Shown here one piece after another: positions 34,894 through 45,240 of a stretch of 64,000 nt of DNA. Both the position numbers and the translations under genes were made by a program. The number at the start of each line of letters is the position of its first letter. Within the stretch, counting starts at the first letter, position 1. The notes under the pieces are model-generated. The model was not told the DNA's origin, ran no database searches, and was given only the letters and a program-made list of their open reading frames with translations. The stretch comes from Bagarius yarrelli (lineage: Eukaryota > Chordata > Actinopteri > Siluriformes > Sisoridae): positions 705,007 through 769,006 of the forward strand of contig VCAZ01000116.1 in NCBI GenBank assembly GCA_005784505.1, written 5' to 3'.

Positions 34894-35074
34894 GCACTGT
34901 ACTGATTTTGTAACTGTAATAATTACGAATAAGGCATGAGATAAAATCCTGATCCAAATTCCTCCAACATGGCACTTCATTAAAATCTTCTTGGTAAAAC
35001 TTTTTATCTTAAGTAAAAAGAATTCGAATTGGTTTCTGTCTAAGAGTTTATAGCTATAGCGCTGTAGTCTATAG

Positions 35075-35250
35075 ATCCTGACCCCAGGCTACTGTTTGGA
35101 GATTATGTATGTTCTCCCAGGGTCTCCGTGGGTTTCATCGGATTCTTCACACGTCCCAAATAGACTGGAAAATAGCTGCAGGTGTGAATTTATCGTACTG
35201 CATGATAGTGCCAGTATTCCTGCCAGACACCAGTGTTATTAGAATAGCTT
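35075..35250 (+). mobile_element. Repeat D, diverged copy
   Basis: GATTATGTATGTTCTCCCAG, GTCTCCGTGGGTTTCATCGG and AATAGCTGCAGGTGTGAAT follow the repeat D order. Confidence 0.65.
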
Positions 35251-35477
35251 CTGAATCAACTGTGATTCAGACCAGGACAAAAGTCACGTCTAGCTACGTA
35301 AAGATGGATTTCTTTTAAAAACGGCAGAATGTGAGCAATCTCCCCTAACAAAGTCCCTTAATTGAAACACTTAGATTCTACGCAGAACCTAGACAGCAGG
35401 CTAGAATGCAAAAGCCCAAATTTTACATAAGAGTGTTTGGTTCTTTGAACAATCTACATGATCTGAAAATCACTTGT

Positions 35478-35695
35478 TATAATAATATAATATAATATAA
35501 ATAATATAATATAATATAATATATAATATAATATAATATAATATAATATAATATAATATATATAATATAATAAATATATATATAGATAGTAATAGATAGT
35601 AATAAGATAGTAATAAGATAGTAATATACTATATATAGTAATTCACGTTATAATATAGTAATATAAGTTACTATATTACTATATTGTAAAGTGCT
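35478..35695. repeat. (TATAA)n/(AATAGAT) AT-rich repeat with hairpin
   Basis: TATAATATAATATAA units pass into AGTAATAGATAGTAATAAGA units. Near 35645-35690 an AATATAGTAATATAAG / TTACTATATTACTATATT stretch can fold back on itself. Confidence 0.9.
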
Positions 35696-35699
35696 TTAT

Positions 35700-37155
35700 G
35701 GGTAATTTCAAGTTTAATCTAATTATCTACACAATTACGATAAAAAGTTTCTTCAGAGGTGAAGACACGCAAAGCTACTTCCAATAAACACAATCATTTG
35801 TTAAAATAAATTCGTAGCTCCTTATTTTCTTATAAAATAAAGTATATATCTTCATGCATACACATATAAAAAAATTTTTTGGTCTCTTTATAGCTACACG
35901 TCACGTCCAGTGTTTGCGAGACCAGTTAGTTCTGTGTTTTATATAAATATTCAGTTTGGGATACTACTGAGCCCTACAAACAACTAGCCATGTTCATCAT
36001 TACTATACACAATAACTTGTTAAACAAAGCACGTTAATATAAACGCGATTTACAGCTGAAACGAATGACGGAGCTGCTGGTGGAAAGTGAGTCGGGCCAA
36101 TCAGATACCAGATTATTGATGCTGGATTTCCAATATTCCAGTGAACGCTGATGGTTTTTCTTTTGATTTCCTAATGAAAAGCTACATTCAGAATCAGATT
36201 TGTAGTGCATTGCACAGGATGTGGGAGCTTTTATTCTATATTATAGGAAAGGGAGCCATTTGGATATTTAGCCTGAGTGTTAAATATTTTAATATAAGGC
36301 TTTTATTGTAAGTGCTTCAGCTCCTAATCCACCCCCCCCTTTCTCTTTCTTCTCTTCTCTCCATATATCTCATGCCCCCCTCTCTCTCTCTCTCTCCCTT
36401 TAAACGCTCTCTCTCTCTTTGTCTAGTCGCTTGGGGGCGTATTGTGCTCAAGATTAAGCTCCAGTTTTCCTAGGAAACCCATTTCTTCCTCATCTTAGCT
36501 TCTGGTTTGGACATTTTGCTAAAGATGCCTTCTAACCTGTTTTTTTTTTTTTTTCACTCAAATCAGAAAATTAAACAATTAGCCCGTAAGCCGCTGCAAA
36601 TGTCGGCCAAGTTTATTTCAGCTGCTAGAACAGAAAACCCTGAAGCTGAGATTGGTTTAAACAAGCGCATAGCCTCCGAACTGGATGTTTTTGCGTACAA
36701 AAACATATGAAGTCGATGCCAATTTAATTTGCAGGTTTAAATAGGAATGCAATCAATCGAAGGAAACCTGCATAATTGGCTTATTGAGAAGTAAATAATA
36801 AGAAACAAACAAACAAAAAAATAAAAATAGTAATAAAAAAACCCCCAAAAAACCCTGATCATGTACAATAGCAATAAAACAATTCCTTCAGCTTGTCCAG
36901 TTGTCCCAGTTCTCCAACACTTTCATTAACATTCTGTTAAAAAGCTGCTAATTTTATCTATTTTAAAACCAATTTTTCCTAGAATTTTGGACATTTTTTT
37001 GGAGTCTTGGATATTTATAATATCAGTAAATATTTATTTGACCATCTTAAATCATGCCAGCGGATGAGACCTTAAAAAGTTAAGTCAAACCCAACAACTG
37101 TTTTTATTTCATTTAAAAAATGTCCAAATAGGAATCATTTAACTTTTAAAAACAT
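35700..37155. other. Unique DNA, candidate conserved block at 36040-36300
   Basis: 36040-36300 is non-repetitive with several homeobox/POU-like words; a CT-rich patch lies at 36335-36420. No gene was recognised; the open frame at 36507-36710 has no splice context. Confidence 0.3.
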
Positions 37156-37159
37156 TATT

Positions 37160-37325
37160 GCTTCCTTCATTCTATTTATTTATTCATTCATTTATCTTCT
37201 ATACCTGCTTATTCCCTAATTCGGGGTTAGGGATCTGCTGGAGTCTATCCCAGCTGTCTCTGAAAGAGGAGGGGGAAACACCCTGGACAGGTCACCAGTC
37301 CACCACTTACACTCACGCTAGGCTA
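37160..37325 (-). mobile_element. Repeat D, truncated copy
   Basis: TTCATTTATCTTCTATACCT, GGGATCTGCTGGAGTCTATC and CCTGGACAGGTCACCAGTCC. Confidence 0.85.
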
Positions 37326-37351
37326 AGATTAATATTTGCTAATTTTCTGTC

Positions 37352-37550
37352 ATTTAAATTTTTGCTATTTGGTAGACGGCCTTATCCAGAGTGACTTACT
37401 TGTTAAATTTATCCATCTGAGCAGTGAAGGATTAAGGGCCTTGCTCAGGGGCCCAGCAGTGGCAGATTGGTGGTGCTAGAAATTGGATCTACGATCCACA
37501 GATCAGTAGTAAAACGCATTAACCACTGAGCTACCACTGGAAATTGCTGC
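37352..37550 (-). mobile_element. SINE family A, near full length
   Basis: GGTAGACGGCCTTATCCAGA, CTTGCTCAGGGGCCCAGCAG, CATTAACCACTGAGCTACCA. Confidence 0.92.
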
Positions 37551-37556
37551 TGCTGT

Positions 37557-37703
37557 TGTACATTTATCTATTAATACAACTAAGCAATTGGGGGTTAAGG
37601 GCCTTACTTGGGAGCCCAGCAGTGGTAAATTGGTGATGCTAAGAATCGAATCCCGATCCTTCAATTAGCAGACCAACACCTTAACCACTGAGCTACCACT
37701 TTC
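37557..37703 (-). mobile_element. SINE family A, tandem to the preceding copy
   Basis: AACTAAGCAATTGGGGGTTA, GGGAGCCCAGCAGTGG, CCTTAACCACTGAGCTACCA. It lies head-to-tail with the copy at 37352-37550, separated by 6 bases, and lacks the 3' tail. Confidence 0.9.
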
Positions 37704-38156
37704 CATTTATAGTTCCATTTATTGCTGTGGAACAATTTATCAAGTACCCTGATTAGATTGTGGAGACTAAAAACTCTAATAAAAAACAATCTCAGTCCAA
37801 TATTCCAGTCAACACCTTTGTTGTTGCCATGATGGGCAGTTCTAAATTCTTCCAGGACAGCCCTATAAAGGAACATCGGTGAATAGAGAAGCCTCTCATG
37901 GCCACACTGACTGTTCAATCTTGGAAAGTCTTACCAAATCACCCTGCCTAAATTTAATTGGATGAGACCACCAAGACCAGTGGGACTTCAGAGCAATTGA
38001 GTAAGTGAAGGTGAATCGTTGAGGTTTCCAGCAATCGATATCTTGTGTGTTTTTTGTCAGTCAATGACCTACCATCATACTCTATTTTTGTACATCATGC
38101 ATCATCTATTAAATTATGTACAGATACCTGAAGTTTGATAGACAGGTTCGGTTTTT

Positions 38157-38285
38157 GAAGGTGGTACCTCAGTGGTTAATGTGTTGGACTGCTAACCGGA
38201 AGAATGTGGGCTTTATTCTCATCACCACCAAGTTGAAACTGCTGGAACCCTGAGCAAGACCCCCCAACCCTGCATTGCCTAACCT
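38157..38285 (+). mobile_element. SINE family A, truncated
   Basis: GGTGGTACCTCAGTGGTTAA, GGACTGCTAACCGGAAGAAT, CTCATCACCACCAAGTTGAA, CCCTGAGCAAGACC. Confidence 0.88.
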
Positions 38286-38344
38286 TACATAAAACCATTG
38301 CCAACCCTAACCTTAGATAAAAACTACATTAAAACTAAGAGACT

Positions 38345-39022
38345 AGAACCCTGTTCCAGCATGACAATGTCCCTGTGCACAAAACCCCTGATCTTCATAA
38401 AAACATGCTGTGTTCTGGTTTCAGTGGAAGAACTCTCATGTCCTGTACAGAATCCTGACTCTGAATCAACCCCTTTCAACTGAACACAATTAGGATGAAC
38501 TAGAACTGGAAAACCAACTCACCTAACATTAGTGTCTGATCTCACGAATACGATTGTAGCTGAATGAACACGAATCCCCACAGTCACATGACACAATATA
38601 TCCATCCATCCATCCGTCCATCCATCCATTTTCTATACCTGCTTATTTCTGATCAGGGTCACAGGGATCTGCTGGAGTCTATTCCAACTGTCATTGGGTA
38701 AAAGGCAGGGGTCAGCCTGGACAGGTCCATCACAGGGCCACTGACAGACAAACAATTTAGGATCACCAAACAGCTGTTTTTGGACTGTGGGAGGAAACCG
38801 GAGTACATGTAGTAAACCCACACAAACACAGGCCAAACAACTCCACACAGTAAGAACCCTACAGGGGATACAAACCTGAAACTTTCTTTTTTAAAGCCAC
38901 AGTTCTAACCACCAAACCACGGTGCTGCCTGCAACACAATGTAGTGGAAAAAAATGAATAGAGGTTATTGTAGGAGGAAGCTAAGTATGGATGTAATAGT
39001 GTCCAGATACTTTTGTCTATAT
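38345..39022 (+). pseudogene. Tc1-like transposon relic, interrupted by repeat D
   Basis: 38345-38597 is the degraded C-terminal part of a Tc1-like transposase (CCTGTTCCAGCATGACAATG, AGAACTCTCATGTCCTGTAC, GGATGAACTAGAACTGG, GTGTCTGATCTCAC, ACAGTCACATGACACAAT). After the insertion at 38598-38933 it resumes at 38934 and reaches the right end, GTGTCCAGATACTTTTGTCT and ATATAGTG. The reading frame is destroyed by stops and indels. A sister copy lies at 48868-49235. Confidence 0.8.
38598..38933 (-). mobile_element. Repeat D inserted in the Tc1 relic, with target duplication
   Basis: Begins with (ATCC)n, then TTTTCTATACCTGCTTATTT, GGGATCTGCTGGAGTCTATT, GGAGGAAACCGGAGTACATG and a distal end CCACGGTGCTGCC. 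It is flanked by ACACAAT at 38591-38597 and 38934-38940. Confidence 0.85.
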
Positions 39023-39097
39023 AGTGCGTACGACAGGAGTATGGATGTTGTAGATGCTCTGCTTTTTGACACATGGTAATACTTGGTAGGCTTAGTT

Positions 39098-39102
39098 AAT
39101 AA

Positions 39103-39137
<35 letters not shown>
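39098..39137. repeat. (CT)n microsatellite
   Basis: Pure CT run of about 20 units. Confidence 0.97.
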
Positions 39138-39138
<1 letters not shown>

Positions 39139-39308
39139 CTGTCTATGATAACAACAATGGACAACCGTGGCTATTTGTGAACATGTGTGTGTGTGAAAGA
39201 TGGTAGCTAGCTTTATCCTTAGAGTGTGTAATAGTCTCCTTTGAGAGGTTTAGCAGCAGTTGTGGTTTGTCTTAGCAGAGCATATCTGTCTTTAACTTTC
39301 GGAAAGAG

Positions 39309-39312
39309 GGAC

Positions 39313-39342
<30 letters not shown>
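39309..39342. repeat. (GA)n microsatellite
   Basis: Pure AGAG run. Confidence 0.97.
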
Positions 39343-39344
<2 letters not shown>

Positions 39345-39349
39345 GGGGG

Positions 39350-40050
39350 AGAAGGGACAACATTTTCTACAATGGATAATTACCACCTCAAAGAAACTTA
39401 AGAACTCGGTTAAATGGAAACTGCAGTGTTTTTTTTTTTTGTTTTAAACAATCAAAAGTCTTGTTTACACCATCTGCAGTCTATGAGCAATTACCAGAGT
39501 TAAAAAAAACTCTCTCGTATTATAAAACGTCCAGATGACACTTTCAGCCTGGTCAATAAACATTTATGCATGAACACTTTCTTTTCTGTAAAAAAATAAG
39601 CTTTCATAGAAGAATTGTTTAGTCAAAGGTCTTTACATATGAGCTTTAATATTGGAGCAATTCATCTTTTTCCAGACACGGGACTACTTTCCTCAAAGAG
39701 AAGAATATGCGGTTATTACAGAAGTCAATTTCTGCCTGATTGCTCATGGGCTCCATGAAACTTTCACAAAAGCATAAAGAAGCAAAATGACCTTTGGCAA
39801 AATGATTGTGTTGCATTGAATTTATAGGAATAACTTTAGCAGAACTTTGGCTGATCACTGTCATCCTAAGCGCTTACTTTTAATCGAGTAACAAAGGGAC
39901 CCCCAAACTATGACTCGGGCTCAGATACGACCTGATATTTTTAATCGATGTTTTCCTCATATCATATCTGTATTTAATAATAAAGGTTGACTTTTGAAAT
40001 AAAATCACAGATAATAATTATTAAGGAAGAAGTGATATTAGTTGGATTCC
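39350..40050. other. Unique DNA, no gene seen
   Basis: AT-rich, non-repetitive, no coding signal. Confidence 0.4.
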
Positions 40051-40056
40051 CCACCA

Positions 40057-40866
40057 ACGGTCCATGGTGATGAACATGAACACAACGTTCCATGGTGATG
40101 AACATGAACAGAACGGTCCATGGTGATGAACATGAACACAACGTTCCATGGTGATGAACATGAACAGAACGTTCCATGGTAATGAAACATGAACAGAACC
40201 ATCCATGGTGATGAACATGAACAGAACGTTCCATGGTGATGAACATGAACAGAACAATCCATGGTGATGAACATGAACAGAACGTTCCATGGTGATGAAC
40301 ATGATGACAGAACGAACGTTCCATGGTGACGAACATGAACAACAGAACGGTCCATGGTGACGAACATGAACAGAACGGTCCATGGTGGACGAACAACATG
40401 AAACAGAACGGTCCATGGTGACGAACATGAACAGAACGGTCCATGGTGATGAACATGAACAGAACGGTCCATGGTGATGAACATGAACAGAACGTTCCCA
40501 TGGTGATGAACACATGAACCAGAACGGTCCATGGTGATGAAACATGAACAGAACGGTCCATGGTGATGAACATGAACAGAACGGTCCATGGTGATGAACA
40601 GAACAGAACGTGAACAGAACGAACGTCCATGGTGATGAACATGAACAGAACGTTCCATGGTGATGAACATGAACAGAACGGTCCATGGTGATGAACATGA
40701 ACAGAACGGTCCATGGTAATGAACATGAACAGAACGGTCCATGGTAATGAACATGAACAGAACGTTCCATGGTGATGAACATGAACAGAACGGTCCATGG
40801 TGATGAACATGAACAGAACGGTCCATGGTGATGAACATGAACAGAACGTTCCATGGTAATGAACAG
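40057..40866. repeat. 28-bp minisatellite, about 28 units
   Basis: Units of the form GGTCCATGGTGATGAACATG plus AACAGAAC, with GTTCC and GGTCC variants, a GTAATG variant and a few 1-13 base expansions near 40300-40630. Because 28 is not a multiple of 3 and the minus strand has no stop in any phase of the unit, three overlapping minus-strand frames of 266-323 codons stay open. They are artefacts of the repeat, not genes. Confidence 0.97.
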
Positions 40867-40927
40867 GTGCAACAAAATGACCAAACGGTTGGGGAAAAAA
40901 AGTTGATTCAGAAAATTTAGCCAATCT

Positions 40928-40977
40928 ATCCATCCATCCATCCATCCATCTATATACAGTATCTCTCTCTCTCTCTA

Positions 40978-41039
<62 letters not shown>

Positions 41040-41040
41040 G
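40928..41040. repeat. (ATCC)n, (CT)n and (ATCT)n microsatellites
   Basis: ATCCATCC, then CTCTCT, GTCTGTCT and a 60-base ATCT run. Confidence 0.97.
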
Positions 41041-41472
41041 CTTATTACTTCTTTTGTAAGGTAATACTAATTTGTCTGTAGGCTTATGACAAAATAATTA
41101 ATTAATTTAGGTTCAGCAGGCAAAATAAATATTTATATAAAACAAAAATGTAAAATCATTGTAAAATCCCTACAATAACGCAGGGAGTCACACCGGGAAA
41201 TGGAGTTTTTATTTTCCAGACCGACCTGCCTTCATTTAAGAAAGGAAAAATTCAGTAACTCTCACAAGCTGTTTGGGGACTTTGGTGTAACTGTTGGGCT
41301 GTACCGTAAAGTTGAAGGTAACCTGGCAGGATTGTTTGCTCATTTTTATAGTATCGTTTTTTAGTAGTTTCTATAGTAACAACTCATTTACAGCGATTTG
41401 AAAGATGGATGATAAACAATAAATAATTAATAATCTGAAAATGATAAATAATCTGCAACTCACCAAGGCACC

Positions 41473-41623
41473 GCTTCACATTTATCTCATTTTATAATCC
41501 AACTGAAGGGTTAAGAGCCTTTTTCGGGGGCCCAGTGGTTGGCAGTTTGGTGGTGCTGGGAATCAAACCCATTTTCTTCCAATCAGCAGACCAACACCTC
41601 AACCTCTGATCCACCACTTCCTC
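41473..41623 (-). mobile_element. SINE family A
   Basis: TTCGGGGGCCCAGTGG, GGTGCTGGGAATCAAACCCA, CCAACACCTCAACCTCTGAT. The tail has been eroded. Confidence 0.88.
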
Positions 41624-41639
41624 ACCCAGTGGTTGATTA

Positions 41640-41930
41640 TTTTCCTGTTTTATTTTAGTAATAAAGCGCTGTAATAATTCTTGACCCTTTCATTTGGACT
41701 TTTTTACGGTTCTGCTTATAAGCCCCATAAATTTGCCTCTTCTGCTCCAGACACGTCGAAAAGCGATGCAGGAGCCCGACCCGGACAGCGGTGTCTATTA
41801 CACACCTCAATAAATCTCAGCTTGTGTGTTTATGATAGTGTACGAAGAGATGTTTGCTGCGCCGTTATCTGAATGACCGTCCAACTCGAAGACCACCAAA
41901 TTCATGAAAGATTCATGAGCACTCAATGGC
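41640..41930. promoter_or_regulatory. Unique block upstream of candidate promoter
   Basis: About 1.5 kb upstream of the candidate first exon lies non-repetitive DNA with higher CpG than its neighbours, bounded by a minus-strand SINE on the left and a pyrimidine tract on the right. It could be a distal promoter or conserved non-coding element. Position and composition are the only evidence. Confidence 0.25.
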
Positions 41931-41954
41931 TGGTGTAAAACAGTTATCTCTTCT

Positions 41955-41959
41955 TATCT

Positions 41960-41992
<33 letters not shown>

Positions 41993-42180
41993 GCCCAACT
42001 ATTATTCATTTCCTGCATTCCCTCACTTCATCTTATTCTCTCCATTTTTACTCTCCTTTCATTTTTCTTTTTTTCCTCATCATTGTGTCTTTTATACTAG
42101 GTGTTTTCCTCTCTCTCTCTCTCTTTCTCTCTATATCCCTGTCTATCTATCTATTCCTCCTCACATTCTTTTACTCTGTG

Positions 42181-42222
<42 letters not shown>

Positions 42223-42455
42223 ACAGTCTAAATATATTCCTCCCTCTCTTTCTCTCTCTCTTTCTCTCTCTCTTTCTCACATACATTCTATGTACACCGC
42301 TCTCTTCATTTTATTCAATTTCATTATTGCTCCACTCTTGGCCACTCTTTTACACTCTCTCCCCCTCCTCCTTCCTCTTTCCTTTTCTCTCTCGTTTTCT
42401 ATTTCGTTTTTTTTTCCGTAACCATTTTCTTTTTTTGGTATTGCTCTCTCGACCA

Positions 42456-42533
<78 letters not shown>

Positions 42534-42653
42534 CTCTTTCTCACTCTCTCCCTCTCTCTCTTGGGGTAATTCTCTTTTAACCGTTTTTTCTTTTTGGTAT
42601 TGCTTTCTCGACCACTTTCTCTCTATATTTCGTGCTCTCTTTCTCTCTCTCTT

Positions 42654-42686
<33 letters not shown>

Positions 42687-42850
42687 TGCTCTTTCTCACT
42701 CTCTCCCTCTCTCTCTTGGGGTAATTCTCTTTTAACCGTTTTTTCTTTTTGGTATTGCTTTCTCGACCACTTTCTCTCTATATTTCGTGCTCTCTTTCTC
42801 TCTCTCTTTCTCTCTCGCTCTCTCTCTCTCGCTCTCTCTCTCCCTGCCTC
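41955..42850. repeat. Pyrimidine-rich tract upstream of candidate promoter
   Basis: About 900 bases dominated by (CT)n, (CTTT)n and TCTATC. Ser/Leu- and Arg/Glu-rich frames on either strand are by-products. It ends about 200 bases before the CpG-rich block. Confidence 0.95.
42531..42835. repeat. 155-bp tandem duplication
   Basis: 42531-42685 is repeated at 42686-42835. Both carry GGGGTAATTCTCTTTTAACC, TTCTTTTTGGTATTGCTTTC and CTCTCTATATTTCGTGCTCT. A diverged third piece (TTTTTTTGGTATTGCTCTCT) lies at about 42430-42460. Confidence 0.93.
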
Positions 42851-43059
42851 ACTTCTGTTCTTCACTCTCTCAGCAGCGCTGCTTGTCTCCTGTCCTCTAT
42901 CATTCTTTTCATGGACATTATTGGCTGGAATACTTCATCCATCATTCTCTTCTCTCCTCTGGATCACCTTTAACCCGTTTAGGATTTTTCACTACAAGAT
43001 CGGACATTAATTATTATTTTTTGATATTATTTTTGTTCTTTTTTTGATATTATTCCACC

Positions 43060-43440
43060 ACCTCACCCCCCCCTCCTGTCCTCTCTCCCTCCATCCCATT
43101 CACTCCAGCATACCGGGCTCGTGAGTCGGTGAACCTCCATCACTGTATCTCCGTCTGGTCTCCGGTCCCAGCTATTAACCGCGCTCGCGTGCCCGAACTC
43201 TGATGCCCGATGAGTGATCGCGGACCCGTCGGCGCGAGACTCTGCTCTCCGTCTCGCGCCTCTGTTGGCTGAATCCGCATCCCGCGCTTTCATTTCTGAA
43301 TCGAGCGCGTGCACCGGATACGGGATCCACCGTGTTTTTGTTTTGGAAAGATTTTCTGGAATTACTGGCATTTTTTTTAAAGAGAGAAAAGGAATTTATC
43401 CTTATTATCGTTATCATCATGAAGTCTCTCCTGGGCGAGG
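43060..43440 (+). CDS. Candidate promoter, 5'UTR and first coding exon of an unidentified gene
   Basis: A block rich in CpG (many CGCG, GCGC and TCGC steps between about 43110 and 43320) stands out from the CpG-poor AT-rich surroundings, as vertebrate CpG-island promoters do. No TATA box is evident. The block leads to an ATG at 43419 in the context atcATGa, giving seven codons, MKSLLGE, plus one base before a near-perfect splice donor AGG|GTGAGT at 43440/43441. The intron would interrupt after codon position 1 (phase 1). The coding part is therefore only 43419-43440; the rest would be 5'UTR and promoter. No downstream exon was recognised before the window end, so intron 1 would exceed 20 kb, as is usual for large neural or developmental genes. 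MKSLLGE is too short for me to name the gene. It could instead be an untranslated first exon or a chance ATG. Opposite-strand open frames over the same block have no splice or family support. Confidence 0.5.
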
Positions 43441-45240
43441 GTGAGTGTGCGAATACACACCACACCATCATTTACAACTCAAGTTTAAATCTTCCTTTAT
43501 TTCCTAATAAAAATTATAACAATTTATCAGTGACGACAAAGAAAATTGCCTCCTTTCCATAAAGTGGAAATGCACAAAGAGGAGAGAAAAAAATGCAGTT
43601 ATAACGCGTAATGCGCCTCGGAGCGCGTGCATATGCGTGGTTTTTTGGGGTTTTTTTTTTGCAGAATTAACACCCATCTCGGTTTTTATTAAAACTTTGC
43701 CGATTCGATCCGCGCCAGAACATTGATCACACCGTGTTAATTCACGCAGTCTTTTCCTAACTACATAAACACTCAAATAAACTGTTACAGAAGTTCTAAA
43801 TACCCCAGTGTTAATGCGACACCCTGAGAATCGCTTTCCCAAAGCACGAGCTTAACATCGCGTGTTGACTTAATATAAAGTTGACTGATAAACGCACGAG
43901 CTTATAATTCAGCCCAACACTTCATTGCATCCGAATATTGGCCCGGTCTGGATTGTATAGACTTACATACTTTGGTAGTATATGCATATCTTTGCATAAT
44001 TGCATGCTGGGAGGTGGGGGGTGGAGGGGGTTTTGTTGCGGGTTCGTTGGGTTGAAAATGTGTGTGGTGGTGGATCTGTATGTGGACAGACATTCATCAT
44101 TTATAATATCCAGTTCCAGCAGGAAAGAAAGAGTGAGAATGAGACATCAGCCTGGACATCCTGTCTGTTTCCATCTCCTGTCCTATTAAAGTGCTGCCCA
44201 AGAATCACTGCTCGTTTTTATTTCCATGCTCGGCACAACACAAGGATGCAACGTCTAATCCAGAGCGTTTCATCGCATGCTTTACGAGCGCTGGCTTTCC
44301 TCACGTGTACTCGAGGAAACGGGTAAGATGAGAGGACAGTGGCAGACTGATTGCTGGTGTTACATCCTCAATCGAGACTGCAAGCTAGGTCGTATCTGTA
44401 GTATAGAAGATGATTAGCTGTTAGAAAAAACAGGTGAGGTGGGAGTATGGGGACGGGAGGGTGTTGTTTGAGGTGGGCCGGGCCCCCACTGTCACATGGC
44501 TTGCCCACGGATTTATGGCAAAAGAATTACATGTACATATTGTGTATATTTTTGCATATTTTAACATTTTCTTTTTGCATAATATTTATATCCTAATAAT
44601 TAATATAAACTTCACGAAAAATTGATTTCTACTCACTTATCACCCCCTTTTATAAATTCTTGGTCCCCTGTTACCCAAACCCATAGTCTGTCCTGCATGA
44701 AAATCTAAAGGAAGCAGTGAAGGAAAAAGCAGCAAAGCTCCACCCTGTTGTTATGTAACAGACTGAAGAGGCGCTGCATCCCAAGTCTGTTTCTTACGGA
44801 AGAAGAAAAAAATCAAGTCCTCGATTCTCCAGCTTCTTTAACCTGAACCCTTTTCTCAGATTAATAAAGCCAGGGCTCTGTGTGTGTGTGTGTGTGAGTG
44901 TGTGTGAATGTGGGTGTGTGTGTGAGTGTGGGTGTGTGCTTCACAGCACCTGAAGAAACTGATCTGCTTTTCAGGTCAAGCCAGTCGATTATTTATCCCG
45001 TAGACGTGTAACTTTTCAAGATGCAGTGTGAGATGTTAGGTGGCTGTTCCTGATTTCTGAGCCACACCTGCAGCTTTAAAGGAGAAGGACATCATCTAAC
45101 AAATCAGAGCATATAGAACATTACTACCCTATTATTGCAAAATGCTGCTTTTCTTGCAGTAGGTCCTAAATTGGTCCTCACATAAATTAGTGTTTGAGTC
45201 ATTAAAGCTCTGTAATCACTGGTGTCTTATACAGGGTTCA
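43441..45240 (+). other. Putative start of intron 1, mostly unique sequence
   Basis: Downstream of the candidate donor the DNA is non-repetitive except for a degenerate (GT)n run near 44878-44938. It holds a cluster of POU/octamer-like words (43980-44007) followed by a G-rich run. The first 450 bases keep moderate CpG density. No second exon was recognised. Confidence 0.35.

Noticed and set aside
37352..37703. tRNA genes suggested by A-box/B-box-like sequences here and in many other places
   Set aside because: These are heads of SINEs: no complete cloverleaf, and each continues into the shared SINE body.
39974..40945. Three overlapping long minus-strand reading frames with His/Ser/Trp/Phe repeats
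   Set aside because: They are the three phases of one 28-bp minisatellite; all stay open because the unit has no stop on that strand. No promoter or splice evidence.
43063..43471. Minus-strand frames of about 100 codons over the CpG block
   Set aside because: CpG-rich DNA often lacks stops; there is no splice or family support, while the plus strand has an ATG and strong donor.
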